A DNA stretch of 64,000 bases, taken from the NCBI GenBank assembly GCA_014190355.1, contig BJGH01000002.1, positions 127,992 to 191,991 on the forward strand, in the 5' to 3' direction. A model generated the notes under the pieces. The model worked only from the letters and a program-made list of their open reading frames with translations, did not search any database and had not been told where the DNA came from. Positions 33,156 through 42,488 of the stretch are shown here, in pieces. The translations under genes and the position numbers were made by a program. The first letter of the stretch is position 1, and every line of letters starts with the position of its first letter. This DNA is from Alphaproteobacteria bacterium. Its GTDB lineage: Bacteria > Pseudomonadota > Alphaproteobacteria > Rickettsiales > UBA1997.

Positions 33156-33986
33156 TTATTTTTTTTCATCGTTAAGTTGTTGAACTTTTTGCCAGCTTTC
33201 TAGCCATGAGGCATTAGATTTGATGCCCTTAGCCCATGAGCTATTGTTTTTGTTAATTCGTGAATCAATTTTTTCTTGAAAGAAAATTTTTGGTTCAATC
33301 AATTTTACTTTATTGACGATATCGATTGTAGTTTGGGAAATTTTGGGATCAATCATTGGGCGTATTTGTGGATTAAAAATTTTATCGATGAATTTGGTAG
33401 TGTTAACAAAAAAATCCATAACTTCAAAGGTAGTAAAATCGCCATTGCTTACGACATTTCGAGAAACGCTAAGCAATTCAAAATAACGAGCAAATAATTC
33501 TGATAAAAATTGCTGAGGTTTGTAAGCTTTTAAGGCATCAACCATCAATCTTTGAATTTCGCTACGAAGTGGAATTAATTGAGCTTGACGATCTTTCATG
33601 TCAAGGGCAATTGCTTGGCGAAATTCTTCGCCTAAATTAATTTTGCTTTCATATTCTAAAGCGTGAGCCATTTCATGAGCCAAAACATTATAACTAAGAC
33701 TGCGTAAAATTATTTTTAAATTTTTAGCAAAAAATTTGTTACTAACTTTATCAAAAAAATTTTTTTTATCAGTTAAAAAACATCCAACATTGGTATCCCA
33801 ACCCTTGATATATTTAATTTCAAAGCGTAAATTATGGCTTTGAAGTTTAGTTAAAATTAAATCCAAACCATCTTTAAAAAGCTCAATGCGATAGAGATCG
33901 CAAAATAACTTTAAAAATTTTTCATCTTGTTTTTGTCCTTCACAGTCAATTTGTGAAGAAATAATGGTTTGTAAAAAATTATCCAT
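33156..33986 (-). CDS. Putative zinc metallopeptidase-like protein with HExxH
   Basis: 276 residues, no signal peptide. HEMAH at 104-108 (preceded by VLA, followed by ALEYE) is a zincin motif in a predicted helix, and ELFARYFELL at 163-172 could give a third ligand (Glu163 or Glu170). The N-terminal part includes KGWDTNVGCFLTDKK. It therefore looks like a cytoplasmic gluzincin-type protease, or a protein built on that fold. It lies between fur (3-base gap) and thrB (5-base gap). Unrecognised family; activity is inference. Confidence 0.65.
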   Translation of the reverse strand: MDNFLQTIISSQIDCEGQKQDEKFLKLFCDLYRIELFKDGLDLILTKLQSHNLRFEIKYIKGWDTNVGCFLTDKKNFFDKVSNKFFAKNLKIILRSLSYNVLAHEMAHALEYESKINLGEEFRQAIALDMKDRQAQLIPLRSEIQRLMVDALKAYKPQQFLSELFARYFELLSVSRNVVSNGDFTTFEVMDFFVNTTKFIDKIFNPQIRPMIDPKISQTTIDIVNKVKLIEPKIFFQEKIDSRINKNNSSWAKGIKSNASWLESWQKVQQLNDEKK

Positions 33987-33989
33987 AAG

Positions 33990-34409
33990 TTATTTCTTTC
34001 TAATTGGTCGACAATAAAGCTCTAGGCGATGTCCGACCAGCTCAAAACCATGTTCCTTGGCAATTCTTTCTTTAAGTTTTTCAAGCTCTTCGTTATAAAA
34101 TTCATGAACTTCATTGCAAGAAATGTCAACTAAATGATCATGGTGATCATCACCATCAAGCTTTTCATATCTTGATTTTCCTCTACCAAGAAAATCGTGA
34201 CGAGCAATTAGTCCAAATTCTTCAAAAAAATTTAATGCTCGATAAACTGTAGCAATACCAATCCTTGGATTAATTTTCAAAGCTCTTTGATAAACCTCTT
34301 CAACATCGGGATGATCATCACTTTGCGAGATAACCCTTGCAACAATTCTTCGATTTTCTGTTAATCTGATTTTACGCTCTTCGCATAGTTTTTCAATAAT
34401 TGAATTCAT
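33990..34409 (-). CDS. fur: Ferric uptake regulator family protein (Fur)
   Basis: 139 residues from the ATG at 34409; a TTG nine codons earlier is in frame but gives an atypical start. The winged helix shows RLTENRRIVARVISQSDDHPDVEEVY and GIATVYRALNFFEEFGLIARHDF. The metal-binding region is DDHHDHLVDISCNEVHEFYNEELEKL; only one Cys is in the position of the usual CxxC, so the structural zinc site is reduced. The C-terminus keeps GHRLELYCRPI. It probably represses iron-uptake genes with Fe2+ (or acts like Irr/Mur of alphaproteobacteria). First gene of a four-gene operon. Confidence 0.88.
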   Translation of the reverse strand: MNSIIEKLCEERKIRLTENRRIVARVISQSDDHPDVEEVYQRALKINPRIGIATVYRALNFFEEFGLIARHDFLGRGKSRYEKLDGDDHHDHLVDISCNEVHEFYNEELEKLKERIAKEHGFELVGHRLELYCRPIRKK

Positions 34410-34702
34410 ATAAAAATTTGGTTGGACTTGTAACAAAAAAAATGAGATTTTATATTTTTTTTCTTTAAGTTTTTTTGGTATTTTTAGTTTTTGTTAGAGT
34501 TTTATTTTGGTAATTTTAATATTTTTAAACTATTAACTTTTTTTTAAAAGAAAATTTTTCTTGCATTAAATATTACCAGCCTGTAAACTCAAGTCGCATA
34601 GGTAAATCGCCCTATTTGGCATGAAATTATTTATTAAAATAATTGATTATTTTAAATTTTTCTAGCTAAATATTCACTAATAATTTTTAAGTGGCATTTA
34701 AT

Positions 34703-36190
34703 ATGACAATAAATCGTAAAATCATCGAAACATCTGCTCCAGCTCTTACATTCGACGATGTTCTCCTCAAGCCAGCTTTTTCCAAGGTTTTGCCCAATGA
34801 AGCTAGTACATTAACTAAAATTACCAACAACATCTCGTTAGAAATTCCTATTATTTCTGCGGCAATGGATACCGTTACTGAGAGTAGGCTTGCGATAGCT
34901 ATGGCTCAATGTGGAGGTTTAGGTTGTATTCATAAAAATCTTTCAATTAAAGAGCAAAGCGAAGAGGTTAGAAAAGTTAAGAAATTTGAATCGGGAATTG
35001 TTAATAATCCCTTAACTATTAGTCCAGATGAAACTCTTGGCGATGCTCTAGCGTTGATGTCAACTTATGGCATTTCAGGAATTCCCGTTGTTAAATCAGG
35101 TTCAAAAAAATTAGTTGGAATTATCACCAATCGCGATGTGCGTTTTGCTACTGATAAAAAACAGCCGATCAAAGAATTAATGACCAAAACAAATTTGGTT
35201 ACGGCCAAGCAAAATATTAGTAAAAGTGAGGCTAAAAATTTGCTTCATAAAAATAAAATCGAACGAATTATTATCATTGATAATGCAGGAAACTGCGTTG
35301 GTTTAATGACAGGTAAAGATATTGAAAAAACCAAACAATTTCCTTTTGCCTCAAAAGATCAAGAAGGGAGACTATTGGTTGCCAGTGCAACAGGTGTCGG
35401 TAAAGATGGAATAAAAAGAGCTGAGAGTTTGGTTGAAGCAGGAAGTGATCTGCTTATTGTTGATACCGCTCATGGTCACTCTGCGGGGGTTATTTCGACA
35501 GTTAAAGAACTTAAAAAACTTTTTCCCAAGCAAGAAATTATTGCAGGAAATATTGCCACTAAGGAAGCAAGTAAGGCTTTATTTGATGTTGGAGTTGATG
35601 GTGTTAAAGTTGGAATTGGTCCAGGATCAATTTGTACAACAAGGGTGATTGCAGGAGTTGGCGTTCCTCAGCTTTCAGCTCTTTTTGATGTGTTAGAATT
35701 TTGTGACAAGGTTAAAATGCCAGTAATTTCTGATGGGGGAATTCGTTTTTCAGGAGATCTTGCTAAAGCCATTGCTGGAGGGGCATCAGCGGTGATGCTT
35801 GGAGGATTATTGGCTGGTACTGAAGAAACCCCAGGGGAAATTGTTTTGTTCAAAGGAAGGTCTTATAAAATTTATCGCGGAATGGGATCACTTGGAGCGA
35901 TGGCTCGTGGTTCAGCAGATCGTTATTTTCAGCAAGATGTTAATGATAAAATGAAGCTTGTACCAGAAGGTGTAGAAGGAAGAGTACCCTACAAAGGAGC
36001 GGTTGGAGATGTTATTCATCAACTAGTTGGTGGACTTAAATCAGCAATGGGGTATACCGGTAACGCCACAATCCAAGAAATGCGTCATAATTGTCAATTT
36101 GTCCGTATCACTAATTCTGGCTTGAAAGAATCTCACCCTCACTCGATTGCTATTACTTCAGAATCACCAAATTATTCAACTGAAACTTAA
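34703..36190 (+). CDS. guaB: Inosine-5'-monophosphate dehydrogenase
   Basis: 495 residues from the ATG at 34703. A GTG four codons upstream (34691) is an alternative start. [17 protein letters not shown] opens the TIM barrel. Two CBS domains lie at about 100-215, and the catalytic loop [15 protein letters not shown] holds Cys311. [33 protein letters not shown] and the flap [10 protein letters not shown] are conserved. It makes XMP for GMP synthesis, the rate-limiting step in guanine nucleotides. First of a run with the membrane protein, nadC and a nucleotidyltransferase. The region upstream shows no recognisable purine riboswitch. Confidence 0.97.
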   Translation: MTINRKIIETSAPALTFDDVLLKPAFSKVLPNEASTLTKITNNISLEIPIISAAMDTVTESRLAIAMAQCGGLGCIHKNLSIKEQSEEVRKVKKFESGIVNNPLTISPDETLGDALALMSTYGISGIPVVKSGSKKLVGIITNRDVRFATDKKQPIKELMTKTNLVTAKQNISKSEAKNLLHKNKIERIIIIDNAGNCVGLMTGKDIEKTKQFPFASKDQEGRLLVASATGVGKDGIKRAESLVEAGSDLLIVDTAHGHSAGVISTVKELKKLFPKQEIIAGNIATKEASKALFDVGVDGVKVGIGPGSICTTRVIAGVGVPQLSALFDVLEFCDKVKMPVISDGGIRFSGDLAKAIAGGASAVMLGGLLAGTEETPGEIVLFKGRSYKIYRGMGSLGAMARGSADRYFQQDVNDKMKLVPEGVEGRVPYKGAVGDVIHQLVGGLKSAMGYTGNATIQEMRHNCQFVRITNSGLKESHPHSIAITSESPNYSTET

Positions 36191-36193
36191 TCT

Positions 36194-36961
36194 ATGAATT
36201 ATTTTAAGGATAAAATTTACTATCATCACCAAGCTCACCGGTTATTTTTAGTAGTTTTTTTATTATTTTTTCTCAGTCAAATAATTTTTTGGCACAAGAC
36301 TCATCGTTTTAAGGCCGATATCGAAATAGTTCCCGAAGTTATCAGCAAAACATCGACGCAAATTTTATCGCTCGGGGATCGCGAATTTCTATTTCGTATT
36401 TTGGCAATGAATTTGCAAAATATGGGAGATGTTTTTGCAGGTTTTGTAAGTTTAAAAAAATATGATTATCAACGAATTTATCAATGGGCATCAAGACTTG
36501 ATGAGCTTAACGATCAATCGAGATTAGTTCCTTCGTTGGCGAGTTATTATTATGCTAATAATGACAATAAAGATGATTTATTTTTTTTAGTAAAATATCT
36601 TGATGAACATGCCAGTAGAAATATTGATAAAAATTGGTGGTGGATGTTTCAAGCTATTCAAATTGCTAGAATTGGTGTCAAGGATTATGATCTAGCCTTG
36701 GCATTGGCAAATAAATTAGCTACTAACAACGCTATAGACGCTCCGCTTTGGACCAAACAAATGCCTGCTTTTATTAGTAAGGAAAAAGGTGATGATTGCC
36801 TAGCATTTCAGATTATCAATAAAATTTTAGTTGAAAGTGAAAATAATATCCGACCAATTTCTGCTGAAGAAATGAACTTTATGCGTCATTTTATTAGCGA
36901 AAGGCTGAAAAGTCTAAAACAGAAAAAATTTGATCCAAGGCAATGCAAACAAAAAATCTAG
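36194..36961 (+). CDS. Conserved single-pass membrane protein, unknown function
   Basis: 255 residues, starting 3 bases after guaB. A basic N-terminus (YYHHQAHR) leads into one hydrophobic helix at about 17-33 (LFLVVFLLFFLSQIIFW). The rest is probably periplasmic and helical: SLGDREFLFRILAMNLQNMGD, LVPSLASYYYANNDN and WWWMFQAIQIARIGVKDYDLAL, reminiscent of TPR-like helical pairs without a clear repeat. No catalytic motif was seen. It overlaps nadC by 19 bases, so it belongs to this operon. Family not recognised, though similar short-anchor proteins occur in Rickettsiales. Confidence 0.7.
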   Translation: MNYFKDKIYYHHQAHRLFLVVFLLFFLSQIIFWHKTHRFKADIEIVPEVISKTSTQILSLGDREFLFRILAMNLQNMGDVFAGFVSLKKYDYQRIYQWASRLDELNDQSRLVPSLASYYYANNDNKDDLFFLVKYLDEHASRNIDKNWWWMFQAIQIARIGVKDYDLALALANKLATNNAIDAPLWTKQMPAFISKEKGDDCLAFQIINKILVESENNIRPISAEEMNFMRHFISERLKSLKQKKFDPRQCKQKI

Positions 36962-37833
36962 AAAAAATTATTGCTTTAGCTTTTAGTGAAGATAGGGTTT
37001 TTAATGATAAAACTAGCGATTTATCAATTCCTAAAAACCTGCAAACCTCTTTTGTTATTAAGACTCGAGAGCCAATAATTTTTTGTGGCAATGAAATTAT
37101 CAAACAAGTTTATAAACAGTTAAAAACTTTTAAGAAATTTAGAAATTCACCGTTAAAATTAGATTTTATTGCCCAAGATCAGCAAAACTTAAAAGCTAAA
37201 AGTGTTATTGCAAGTGGTTATGGTTGTGCTCGGTTGATTTTTGCAAGCGAAAGAATTATTTTAAATTTTATTCAACATTTAAGCGGCATTGCTACACAAA
37301 CGCAGAAGTATGTTAAAGCTTTAAATAATCCTGATATTGCTATTTTGGATACTCGTAAAACCCTTCCAGCTTATCGATACCTTCAAAAATATGCGGTGTT
37401 GTGTGGGGGAGGAAAAAATCATCGTTTTGATTTGAGTGAAAGAATCTTGATCAAAGACAATCATTTAGCTAACAATAATCTAACAATTGAACAATTGGTT
37501 AAAAAAATTAGAAAAAAAACCAAGGATTTGTTAATTGAGATCGAATGCGATCAATATTGGCAGGTTGTTGAGGCAGTTAAGGCGAATGTCGATATCATCA
37601 TGCTTGATAATATGAATAATCCTCAACTACTTGAGTCAATTAAAACTATTCGAAGCATTAATCCCAAAGTTATTATTGAAGTTTCTGGAGGAATAAATCT
37701 TAATAACATTAAAAATTATCGAGAATTAGATATCGACTGTATTTCTATTGGCAGTTTAACGCATGGCGTTAAGGCTGTTGACATTGGTTTAGATATTGAA
37801 AATCATAGTTTAAAACCGCAATTTCGCCGTTAA
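36943..37833 (+). CDS. nadC: Nicotinate-nucleotide pyrophosphorylase (carboxylating)
   Basis: 296 residues. It makes nicotinate mononucleotide from quinolinate and PRPP. Family segments are ERIILNFIQHLSGIATQTQKYV, LDTRKTLPAYRYLQKYAVLCGGGKNHR (catalytic Arg/Lys and His), IKDNHL, IEIECDQ, IMLDNM and the end EVSGGINLNNI...DCISIGSLTHGVKAVDIGLDI. All are in the expected order. Overlaps the membrane-protein gene by 19 bases; nadA and nadB are not in the window. Presence suggests NAD synthesis from quinolinate. Confidence 0.95.
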   Translation: MQTKNLEKIIALAFSEDRVFNDKTSDLSIPKNLQTSFVIKTREPIIFCGNEIIKQVYKQLKTFKKFRNSPLKLDFIAQDQQNLKAKSVIASGYGCARLIFASERIILNFIQHLSGIATQTQKYVKALNNPDIAILDTRKTLPAYRYLQKYAVLCGGGKNHRFDLSERILIKDNHLANNNLTIEQLVKKIRKKTKDLLIEIECDQYWQVVEAVKANVDIIMLDNMNNPQLLESIKTIRSINPKVIIEVSGGINLNNIKNYRELDIDCISIGSLTHGVKAVDIGLDIENHSLKPQFRR

Positions 37834-37868
37834 AACCTTATTAAATCACAATTATTAATTAATAATTT

Positions 37869-38609
37869 ATGCAAAAACTTACCCAAGCCTTTATTTTTTG
37901 TGCAGGTCGAGGAGAGCGGATGAGACCATTGACTGACTCAATTCCCAAGCCATTAGTTAAAATTAACAACAAGTCATTACTTGATTATACAATTGAAAAA
38001 ATCAATAAAATTCCCTCAATTGAAAAAATAATTGTTAATGGTTACTATTTATCACAGCAAATTGCTGATCACTTAGCAAAACTCAACAATTCTAAAATTA
38101 TTTTTTCTTTAGAGCATGAAAAAGTTGAGACGGGCGGGGCATTGGTGTTAGCTAAAAATTTAATTGATTTTAATCAACCCTTGTTGCTTGTTAATGGCGA
38201 TGTTTTATGGCAAGAAACCAAGTCCCAAGATGTTGAATTATTGATGAAAAATTTTGACAAAAATCAACATGATATGCTTCTTGGCTTAAAGAAATTTTCA
38301 GATTATCAAGGTGCAGAAAAAAGAAAAAATGGCAAATTAGGTGATTTTGATTTAAAAGAAAATAAAGCATTATATCGTCAAGAAAATGATGATATGAGTC
38401 ATTGTTTTGTGGGTATACAAATAATTAATCCGCAAATAATTAACAATGCTCCAAGTCGGTGTTTTTCAGTATCGCATTATTTTTTCAGTAAGATTCAAAA
38501 AGATGGTTTATTAAAACAGATCCAGGGGGTTGAGCTTGAAGGAGATTATTATCATATCGGAACCGTTGAGGCTATTAAAAGAACAGAAAGTTTGTTAAAT
38601 AAATTTTAA
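37869..38609 (+). CDS. murU: Nucleotidyltransferase, probably MurNAc-1-phosphate uridylyltransferase-like
   Basis: 246 residues, a sugar-1-phosphate nucleotidyltransferase. The N-terminal signature is FCAGRGERMRPLTDSIPKPLVKINNKSLLDYTI. Then ETGGALVLAKNLI and LLVNGDVLWQE follow, matching the MurU/AddN type that alphaproteobacteria place near amgK. The metal-binding Asp is in NGDV. In the MurU pathway it would activate recycled MurNAc-1-phosphate to UDP-MurNAc, but a mannose or glucose role cannot be excluded. amgK is not adjacent. It follows nadC by 35 bases on the same strand and is convergent with plsC. Confidence 0.75.
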   Translation: MQKLTQAFIFCAGRGERMRPLTDSIPKPLVKINNKSLLDYTIEKINKIPSIEKIIVNGYYLSQQIADHLAKLNNSKIIFSLEHEKVETGGALVLAKNLIDFNQPLLLVNGDVLWQETKSQDVELLMKNFDKNQHDMLLGLKKFSDYQGAEKRKNGKLGDFDLKENKALYRQENDDMSHCFVGIQIINPQIINNAPSRCFSVSHYFFSKIQKDGLLKQIQGVELEGDYYHIGTVEAIKRTESLLNKF

Positions 38610-38686
38610 TTTTTATAAAAAAATTAAAATTAAAACAATTTTTTAGATGCCTTTTAAAAAAATATTTTGCTAAAATACTTCAATTA

Positions 38687-39406
38687 TTAATTTGAAATAG
38701 CAATGCTTGCTGTTTCAATATCATTTTGGAGTTTTTCGGTAAAATCTTTTTTGCTCAATCCTGATTTGATTGGCTGAAGAAAGTGAATAATTATTGTTCC
38801 TGGTTTTTTTTGAAGTGAAGTTTTTGGCCAGAATATTCCAGAATTTAAAGCTACTGGTACAACATCAACATTACAAGCAAGATAAAGCGCAGTAATTCCT
38901 GCTTGGTAAGGATATTTATTTGTTGATTCACCAACTGGAACTCTTGTTCCTTGAGGAAAAATAATTATTGATTGGTTTTGAGCAAGATATTTTTTGCTTT
39001 GCAAAATTACTTGTTTTAAAGCGCTTGCCCCGCCTTTGCGGTCAACACAAATTCCACTCATAACTCCAACAAACCAGCCATAAAAAGGAATTTTTCTTAA
39101 TTCTTTTTTATAGGCATAGACAGGGCGATGAAATAATAAGTGCATAACAATTGTTTCCCACATTGATTGGTGTTTACAGGCAATTATTGCTGGATATTTG
39201 GGAATATTTTCTAGACCAATTACCTTGAAATCAATTTTACATAAAATTTTTAAAACTTTTAAACCTACCACAGACCATAATTTTGCACCGCGATCGGCAA
39301 GCTCTGAGTTTTTGGTAACAATTGCCCAAAAGAATAGAATTGGAATTATCATTCCCCAAAGATTGATAAAGATGAAAAATATTAGTGAACAAAGGAATTG
39401 CATCAA
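38687..39406 (-). CDS. plsC: 1-acyl-sn-glycerol-3-phosphate acyltransferase
   Basis: 239 residues. One or two N-terminal hydrophobic helices (about 1-28) anchor it to the membrane. The acyltransferase block I is ACKHQSMWETIVMHLL, where Glu replaces the textbook Asp (H-x4-E), a change that is common in alphaproteobacterial PlsC. Later blocks are GVMSGICVDRKG, IIFPQGTRVPVGE and VDVVPVALNSGIFWP. It makes phosphatidic acid from lysophosphatidic acid. Upstream lies tRNA-Thr on the same strand, 27 bases away. Confidence 0.92.
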   Translation of the reverse strand: MMQFLCSLIFFIFINLWGMIIPILFFWAIVTKNSELADRGAKLWSVVGLKVLKILCKIDFKVIGLENIPKYPAIIACKHQSMWETIVMHLLFHRPVYAYKKELRKIPFYGWFVGVMSGICVDRKGGASALKQVILQSKKYLAQNQSIIIFPQGTRVPVGESTNKYPYQAGITALYLACNVDVVPVALNSGIFWPKTSLQKKPGTIIIHFLQPIKSGLSKKDFTEKLQNDIETASIAISN

Positions 39407-39432
39407 GGATTGGTAAAGATGATTTACTTGAG

Positions 39433-39507
39433 TGGTGCCGGATGTCGGGTTTGAACTGACGACCTACTGTTTACAAGACAGTTGCTCTACCGCTGAGCTA
39501 ATCCGGC
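39433..39507 (-). tRNA. tRNA-Thr(UGU)
   Basis: The minus strand folds to a complete tRNA: acceptor GCCGGAT/ATCCGGC, D stem GCTC/GAGC, anticodon stem ACTGT/ACAGT with loop CTTGTAA (anticodon TGT, Thr), T arm GTCAG-TTCAAAC-CCGAC with one A-C mismatch, discriminator A and encoded CCA. 75 nt. The A-C pair in the T stem is a small irregularity. Confidence 0.93.
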
Positions 39508-40029
39508 ATAGTATTTATAAATTTTATACAATTATCCTAAATAATTTTTAATTCATCAAGTGTTTTTTTAATTTTTATTGATCCAAAAACTTTTGATAAT
39601 TTTTCTTTGAGTAAAAAGAGTAATTCTCATATTTAGAAAAAAAAATTCAACTTTAGTTAAAAACATAAAAAGGATGGTAGTTTATATCAATGTTTTCAAG
39701 GGTTAAAAAAATTAAAAAAAAACTTCTTGCAATAAATAATTTAATAGCAATAAACTAAAGCAAATTAATTTTATGAATAAAAAAATTATTTTTAGTTTCA
39801 AATTGAAACACTTTTTATTATAACTTAGCTAATATAAACAGTTAAAAGTTGCTAATTATAAAGGTAAAATGATAAACTAAAAAAAGTAAGATATTATTTT
39901 ACTAATATAATACTTTTAATATTTTAAAATTAATCTCATAAATTAATTTTTAAATTATAATTTAAAGAATGGCTAAGAGTTAATTAGTCTAAAGATTTCA
40001 CCACCTCGCACCAATGGCGTTTGTCCTTG

Positions 40030-40064
40030 GAAAAAATAGTTATATTAAAAGTATGACTATTTTT
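40030..40064 (+). terminator. Terminator-like stem-loop
   Basis: AAAAAATAGT at 40030-40039 and ACTATTTTTT at 40055-40064 pair perfectly, with the stem running into T residues on either strand. It is symmetric, so it could serve either direction. No protein gene ends just before it on either strand. Confidence 0.45.
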
Positions 40065-40103
40065 TACGATTATTTTACTTAAAAAAGTAAAGTAAAGGCA
40101 AAG

Positions 40104-40129
40104 CTGGGTTGCATTAATTTGCAACCCAG
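40104..40129. repeat. Perfect GC-rich inverted repeat
   Basis: CTGGGTTGCA and TGCAACCCAG are perfect 10-base arms separated by six bases. There is no T tract on the plus side; on the minus side a T-rich stretch follows only after several bases. Could be a terminator, an RNA element or a protein-binding site. Confidence 0.5.
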
Positions 40130-40322
40130 TTAACAAAAATTATAAATATTACTCAATTATAATTTTATAACTAAGCAGTTTACTAAAATTTTTTTAAGAA
40201 ACTTATAACTTGACTTTATAAAGAATGGTTTATAGTTTGGTTGGCATTGATAACCCAATAATATAATAAGTTATTATAAACTTGCTATTTTTGTTGACCC
40301 ATAGCTTTATAAAGTTTCAAAA

Positions 40323-40496
40323 ATGCCAACAACTCTCCCCTCAATCCATACTAGATATCCTGAATATTTAGATAAAGAAACTATGGATGCTTTGTTTTTA
40401 TATTTTTCAATTCCAGAAAATATAAAAGATAGTATTTTAGATAATACTTCTTCCTGGGTAATACTAGTGTTATGCAAAAGAAAGACAAACTCTTAG
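40323..40496 (+). CDS. Small 57-residue ORF overlapping the macro-domain gene
   Basis: An ATG ORF of 57 codons (MPTTLPSIHTRYPEYL opening, ending CKRKTNS) that overlaps the start of the macro-domain gene by 25 bases in another frame. The residue mix looks protein-like, with DKETMDALFLYFSIPENIKD predicted helical. It has no visible ribosome binding site. It may be a small partner protein read by coupling, or the former N-terminus of the next gene separated by a frameshift. Which of these is true cannot be told here. Confidence 0.4.
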   Translation: MPTTLPSIHTRYPEYLDKETMDALFLYFSIPENIKDSILDNTSSWVILVLCKRKTNS

Positions 40497-42160
40497 AAAA
40501 AATTAATGAGATGACTGAAAGAAAAATAAAATTGAAAGAACATGGTTTTTCTATAAATCATCAAGCAATTGATTTTAGTTGTGAGGCAATTGTTAATGCC
40601 GGTAACGCGACGATTAATGCCGATAAATTTGGATCGGTTGGAGGAATAAGTAGAGCTATACATGATTATTTTACGATTAATGAATTAGAAGGCCAAAGAG
40701 ATAGCCCCCTGGCTACTCTTTTAGAAATTGAAGCAAATAAAGATATTCAAAATTTTATTACAAATTCAGATGGAAAAATTTTTCTAGATGATGGTAAGGC
40801 TATGATCTTGTCATTAGATACAAATTCACAAGATTTAGATCAGCAACAAAAAGCTTTATTAGCTAAAAAAAAACCAACAGTTGATTTTAAAGAATGTAAA
40901 TATTTGATCCATGCGGTTGGTCCTGACTGTAGCGATAGTAATTATAAAATCGATACAGGTGATGATATTTTTAATCAAAAAATTAAGAAAACTAAAAGAA
41001 AAAAAGCTTTATATCTTGCCTATAAGAATTCATTGGCTTTAGCTCATGAAAAGGGCTGTAAGTCAATTCATTTACCTTTTATTTCAATTGGTTTTTTTAG
41101 TTATCCTAAAAAAGAATTTGCAAAGGTTATATCCAAGGCATTATTTGATTTTAAAAATGAAAATCCTAGCGCATTTGCTGAGGGCATAAAAATCTCAGTA
41201 AAGGACCCTAACTCACCCAATTTAATTAACTCGGCAATTGAGTTACTGGAAAAAGAATTGCTGGAATTATATCAAAAACAAGAAAGAATAACAAAAAGCT
41301 CTCAACCAAATCAAAGCTCTAAACCAAAATCTAGCTTAAGTTTAAAGAGAGAATCTGTTTTTTTATTAGATGGCAATAAATTAAATACCTTTTTACCTCA
41401 AGAAAATACTTCAGAAACTTCTTCTAAAAGCCCAACTACAGAACTTTTAAAACATTCATCATCGATAGACAGTAATTTGGTAGTGATTGGAAAATTAGCT
41501 AATCCTTCAGAAACAGTGGATCAAAAATCTCGCAGCAATCCCAGAGTTGCTATGGCTATAGAGAGAAGCGATATTGCAGAAGATGCCCACAATAATACTG
41601 ATTTTTCAAATGTAGCTAAGTTAATCTTTCAGCGTCAATATGATATCGCAAAAGATACGGCAACACAGTGTTTCGATTATCTTAAGGCAGAATTGAAAAT
41701 TTTTCAAGAATTAAAAAAATTGAAAAGCGAAAACGATGAACAATTTACTAAAAGATCAAATTTAGCAAGAAAAAAAGATTTTGCTTTGCTTGAGGATTTA
41801 TTAGAATTAGCTCAAAGTGTTGCTAAGGAAAATGAAGGGATATCAAGGCAGGGTAAGAGTGAAAGTGCCAAACAAATAATTTCGGAAAAACTTACAATTA
41901 AACCCTTGGTTATTAATGGTAGGAGGCTTGATGTTGAAAAGGTTTTTGAAATAATAGCTAAATTAAGTGTTGAGTTTCAAAAGCAAGCATCAAATAAAAA
42001 AACTTTTTCAGGAAATTATCGAGCAGATAATTATCAACAAGTTGGATTTTCTTTGAAAAGAGTTGATAAGGAATGTTTTGTTAGCGGTTTTAAAGATCGC
42101 ATCCAAGAGATCTTGAAAAACCCAACAGTCGCTGCAAAAAATGTGGCAACGGGTCGCTAA
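40472..42160 (+). CDS. Macro-domain (ADP-ribose-binding) protein
   Basis: 562 residues. Residues about 30-225 form a macro domain: EAIVNAGNATINADKFGSVG (the NAxN binding segment, Asn45), SVGGISRAIHDYF (phosphate loop), a polar insertion at 71-140, YLIHAVGPDCSD at 144-155, and SIHLPFISIGFFSYPKKEF at 198-216. Such domains bind or remove ADP-ribose. Residues about 240-350 are Ser/Lys/Asn-rich linker, and 350-562 a helical region with no recognised family. No signal peptide. A free-standing macro protein of this size is not housekeeping; effector or anti-toxin roles are possible (inference). Flanked by gene-poor DNA and two tRNA genes. Confidence 0.82.
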   Translation: MQKKDKLLEKINEMTERKIKLKEHGFSINHQAIDFSCEAIVNAGNATINADKFGSVGGISRAIHDYFTINELEGQRDSPLATLLEIEANKDIQNFITNSDGKIFLDDGKAMILSLDTNSQDLDQQQKALLAKKKPTVDFKECKYLIHAVGPDCSDSNYKIDTGDDIFNQKIKKTKRKKALYLAYKNSLALAHEKGCKSIHLPFISIGFFSYPKKEFAKVISKALFDFKNENPSAFAEGIKISVKDPNSPNLINSAIELLEKELLELYQKQERITKSSQPNQSSKPKSSLSLKRESVFLLDGNKLNTFLPQENTSETSSKSPTTELLKHSSSIDSNLVVIGKLANPSETVDQKSRSNPRVAMAIERSDIAEDAHNNTDFSNVAKLIFQRQYDIAKDTATQCFDYLKAELKIFQELKKLKSENDEQFTKRSNLARKKDFALLEDLLELAQSVAKENEGISRQGKSESAKQIISEKLTIKPLVINGRRLDVEKVFEIIAKLSVEFQKQASNKKTFSGNYRADNYQQVGFSLKRVDKECFVSGFKDRIQEILKNPTVAAKNVATGR

Positions 42161-42488
42161 ATAAGATTTTATTTAAGTAATTTTTTTAGATAACTTATCT
42201 AAGTTAGGAAGGGTGAATATATTTTAATATTTTTTATAAAAAACACATCATTTGCAAATTATAAATTAAGCTTAATTTTTCAATAAAAATCTCATAAAAG
42301 CTTCACTCAAATGGATATTAGGCTTCGTTTTTTTTAAAATTTTTTATTTCAAAAAATATTTTTTTTGATTAGTATTTTTGGGTGGGAATGTTATTAGGAA
42401 GTTTGAATTGTTAATTAATTAAAATTAAAAGAATGGAATTTACAAGGATGTGTAAATAGAAAATGAACTTGCTTGAGGTAGAAAAGGG
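42161..42488. other. Gene-free stretch before tRNA-Phe
   Basis: About 330 AT-rich bases. A perfect inverted repeat TAACTTA-TC-TAAGTTA lies at 42191-42206, shortly after the macro gene, with no T run; its role is unknown. Nothing else was recognised. Confidence 0.4.

Larger units (their letters stand above)
39508..40322. other. Long gene-poor region with two hairpins (possible small RNA)
   Basis: About 815 AT-rich bases without a recognisable gene. Around 39995-40030 is a GC-richer patch (CACCTCGCACCAATGGCG and CCTTGG), followed by two hairpins listed separately at 40030-40064 and 40104-40129. Together they could mark a small RNA of about 70-100 nt on the plus strand. Nothing else is recognised. 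Confidence 0.35.

Noticed and set aside
34409-34436. Nine-codon TTG extension of fur
   Set aside because: It adds residues unlike the family start; the internal ATG gives a normal Fur N-terminus.
34437-34702. A purine or other riboswitch upstream of guaB
   Set aside because: Only a short ATAGG/CCTAT hairpin was seen; no conserved riboswitch core was recognisable.
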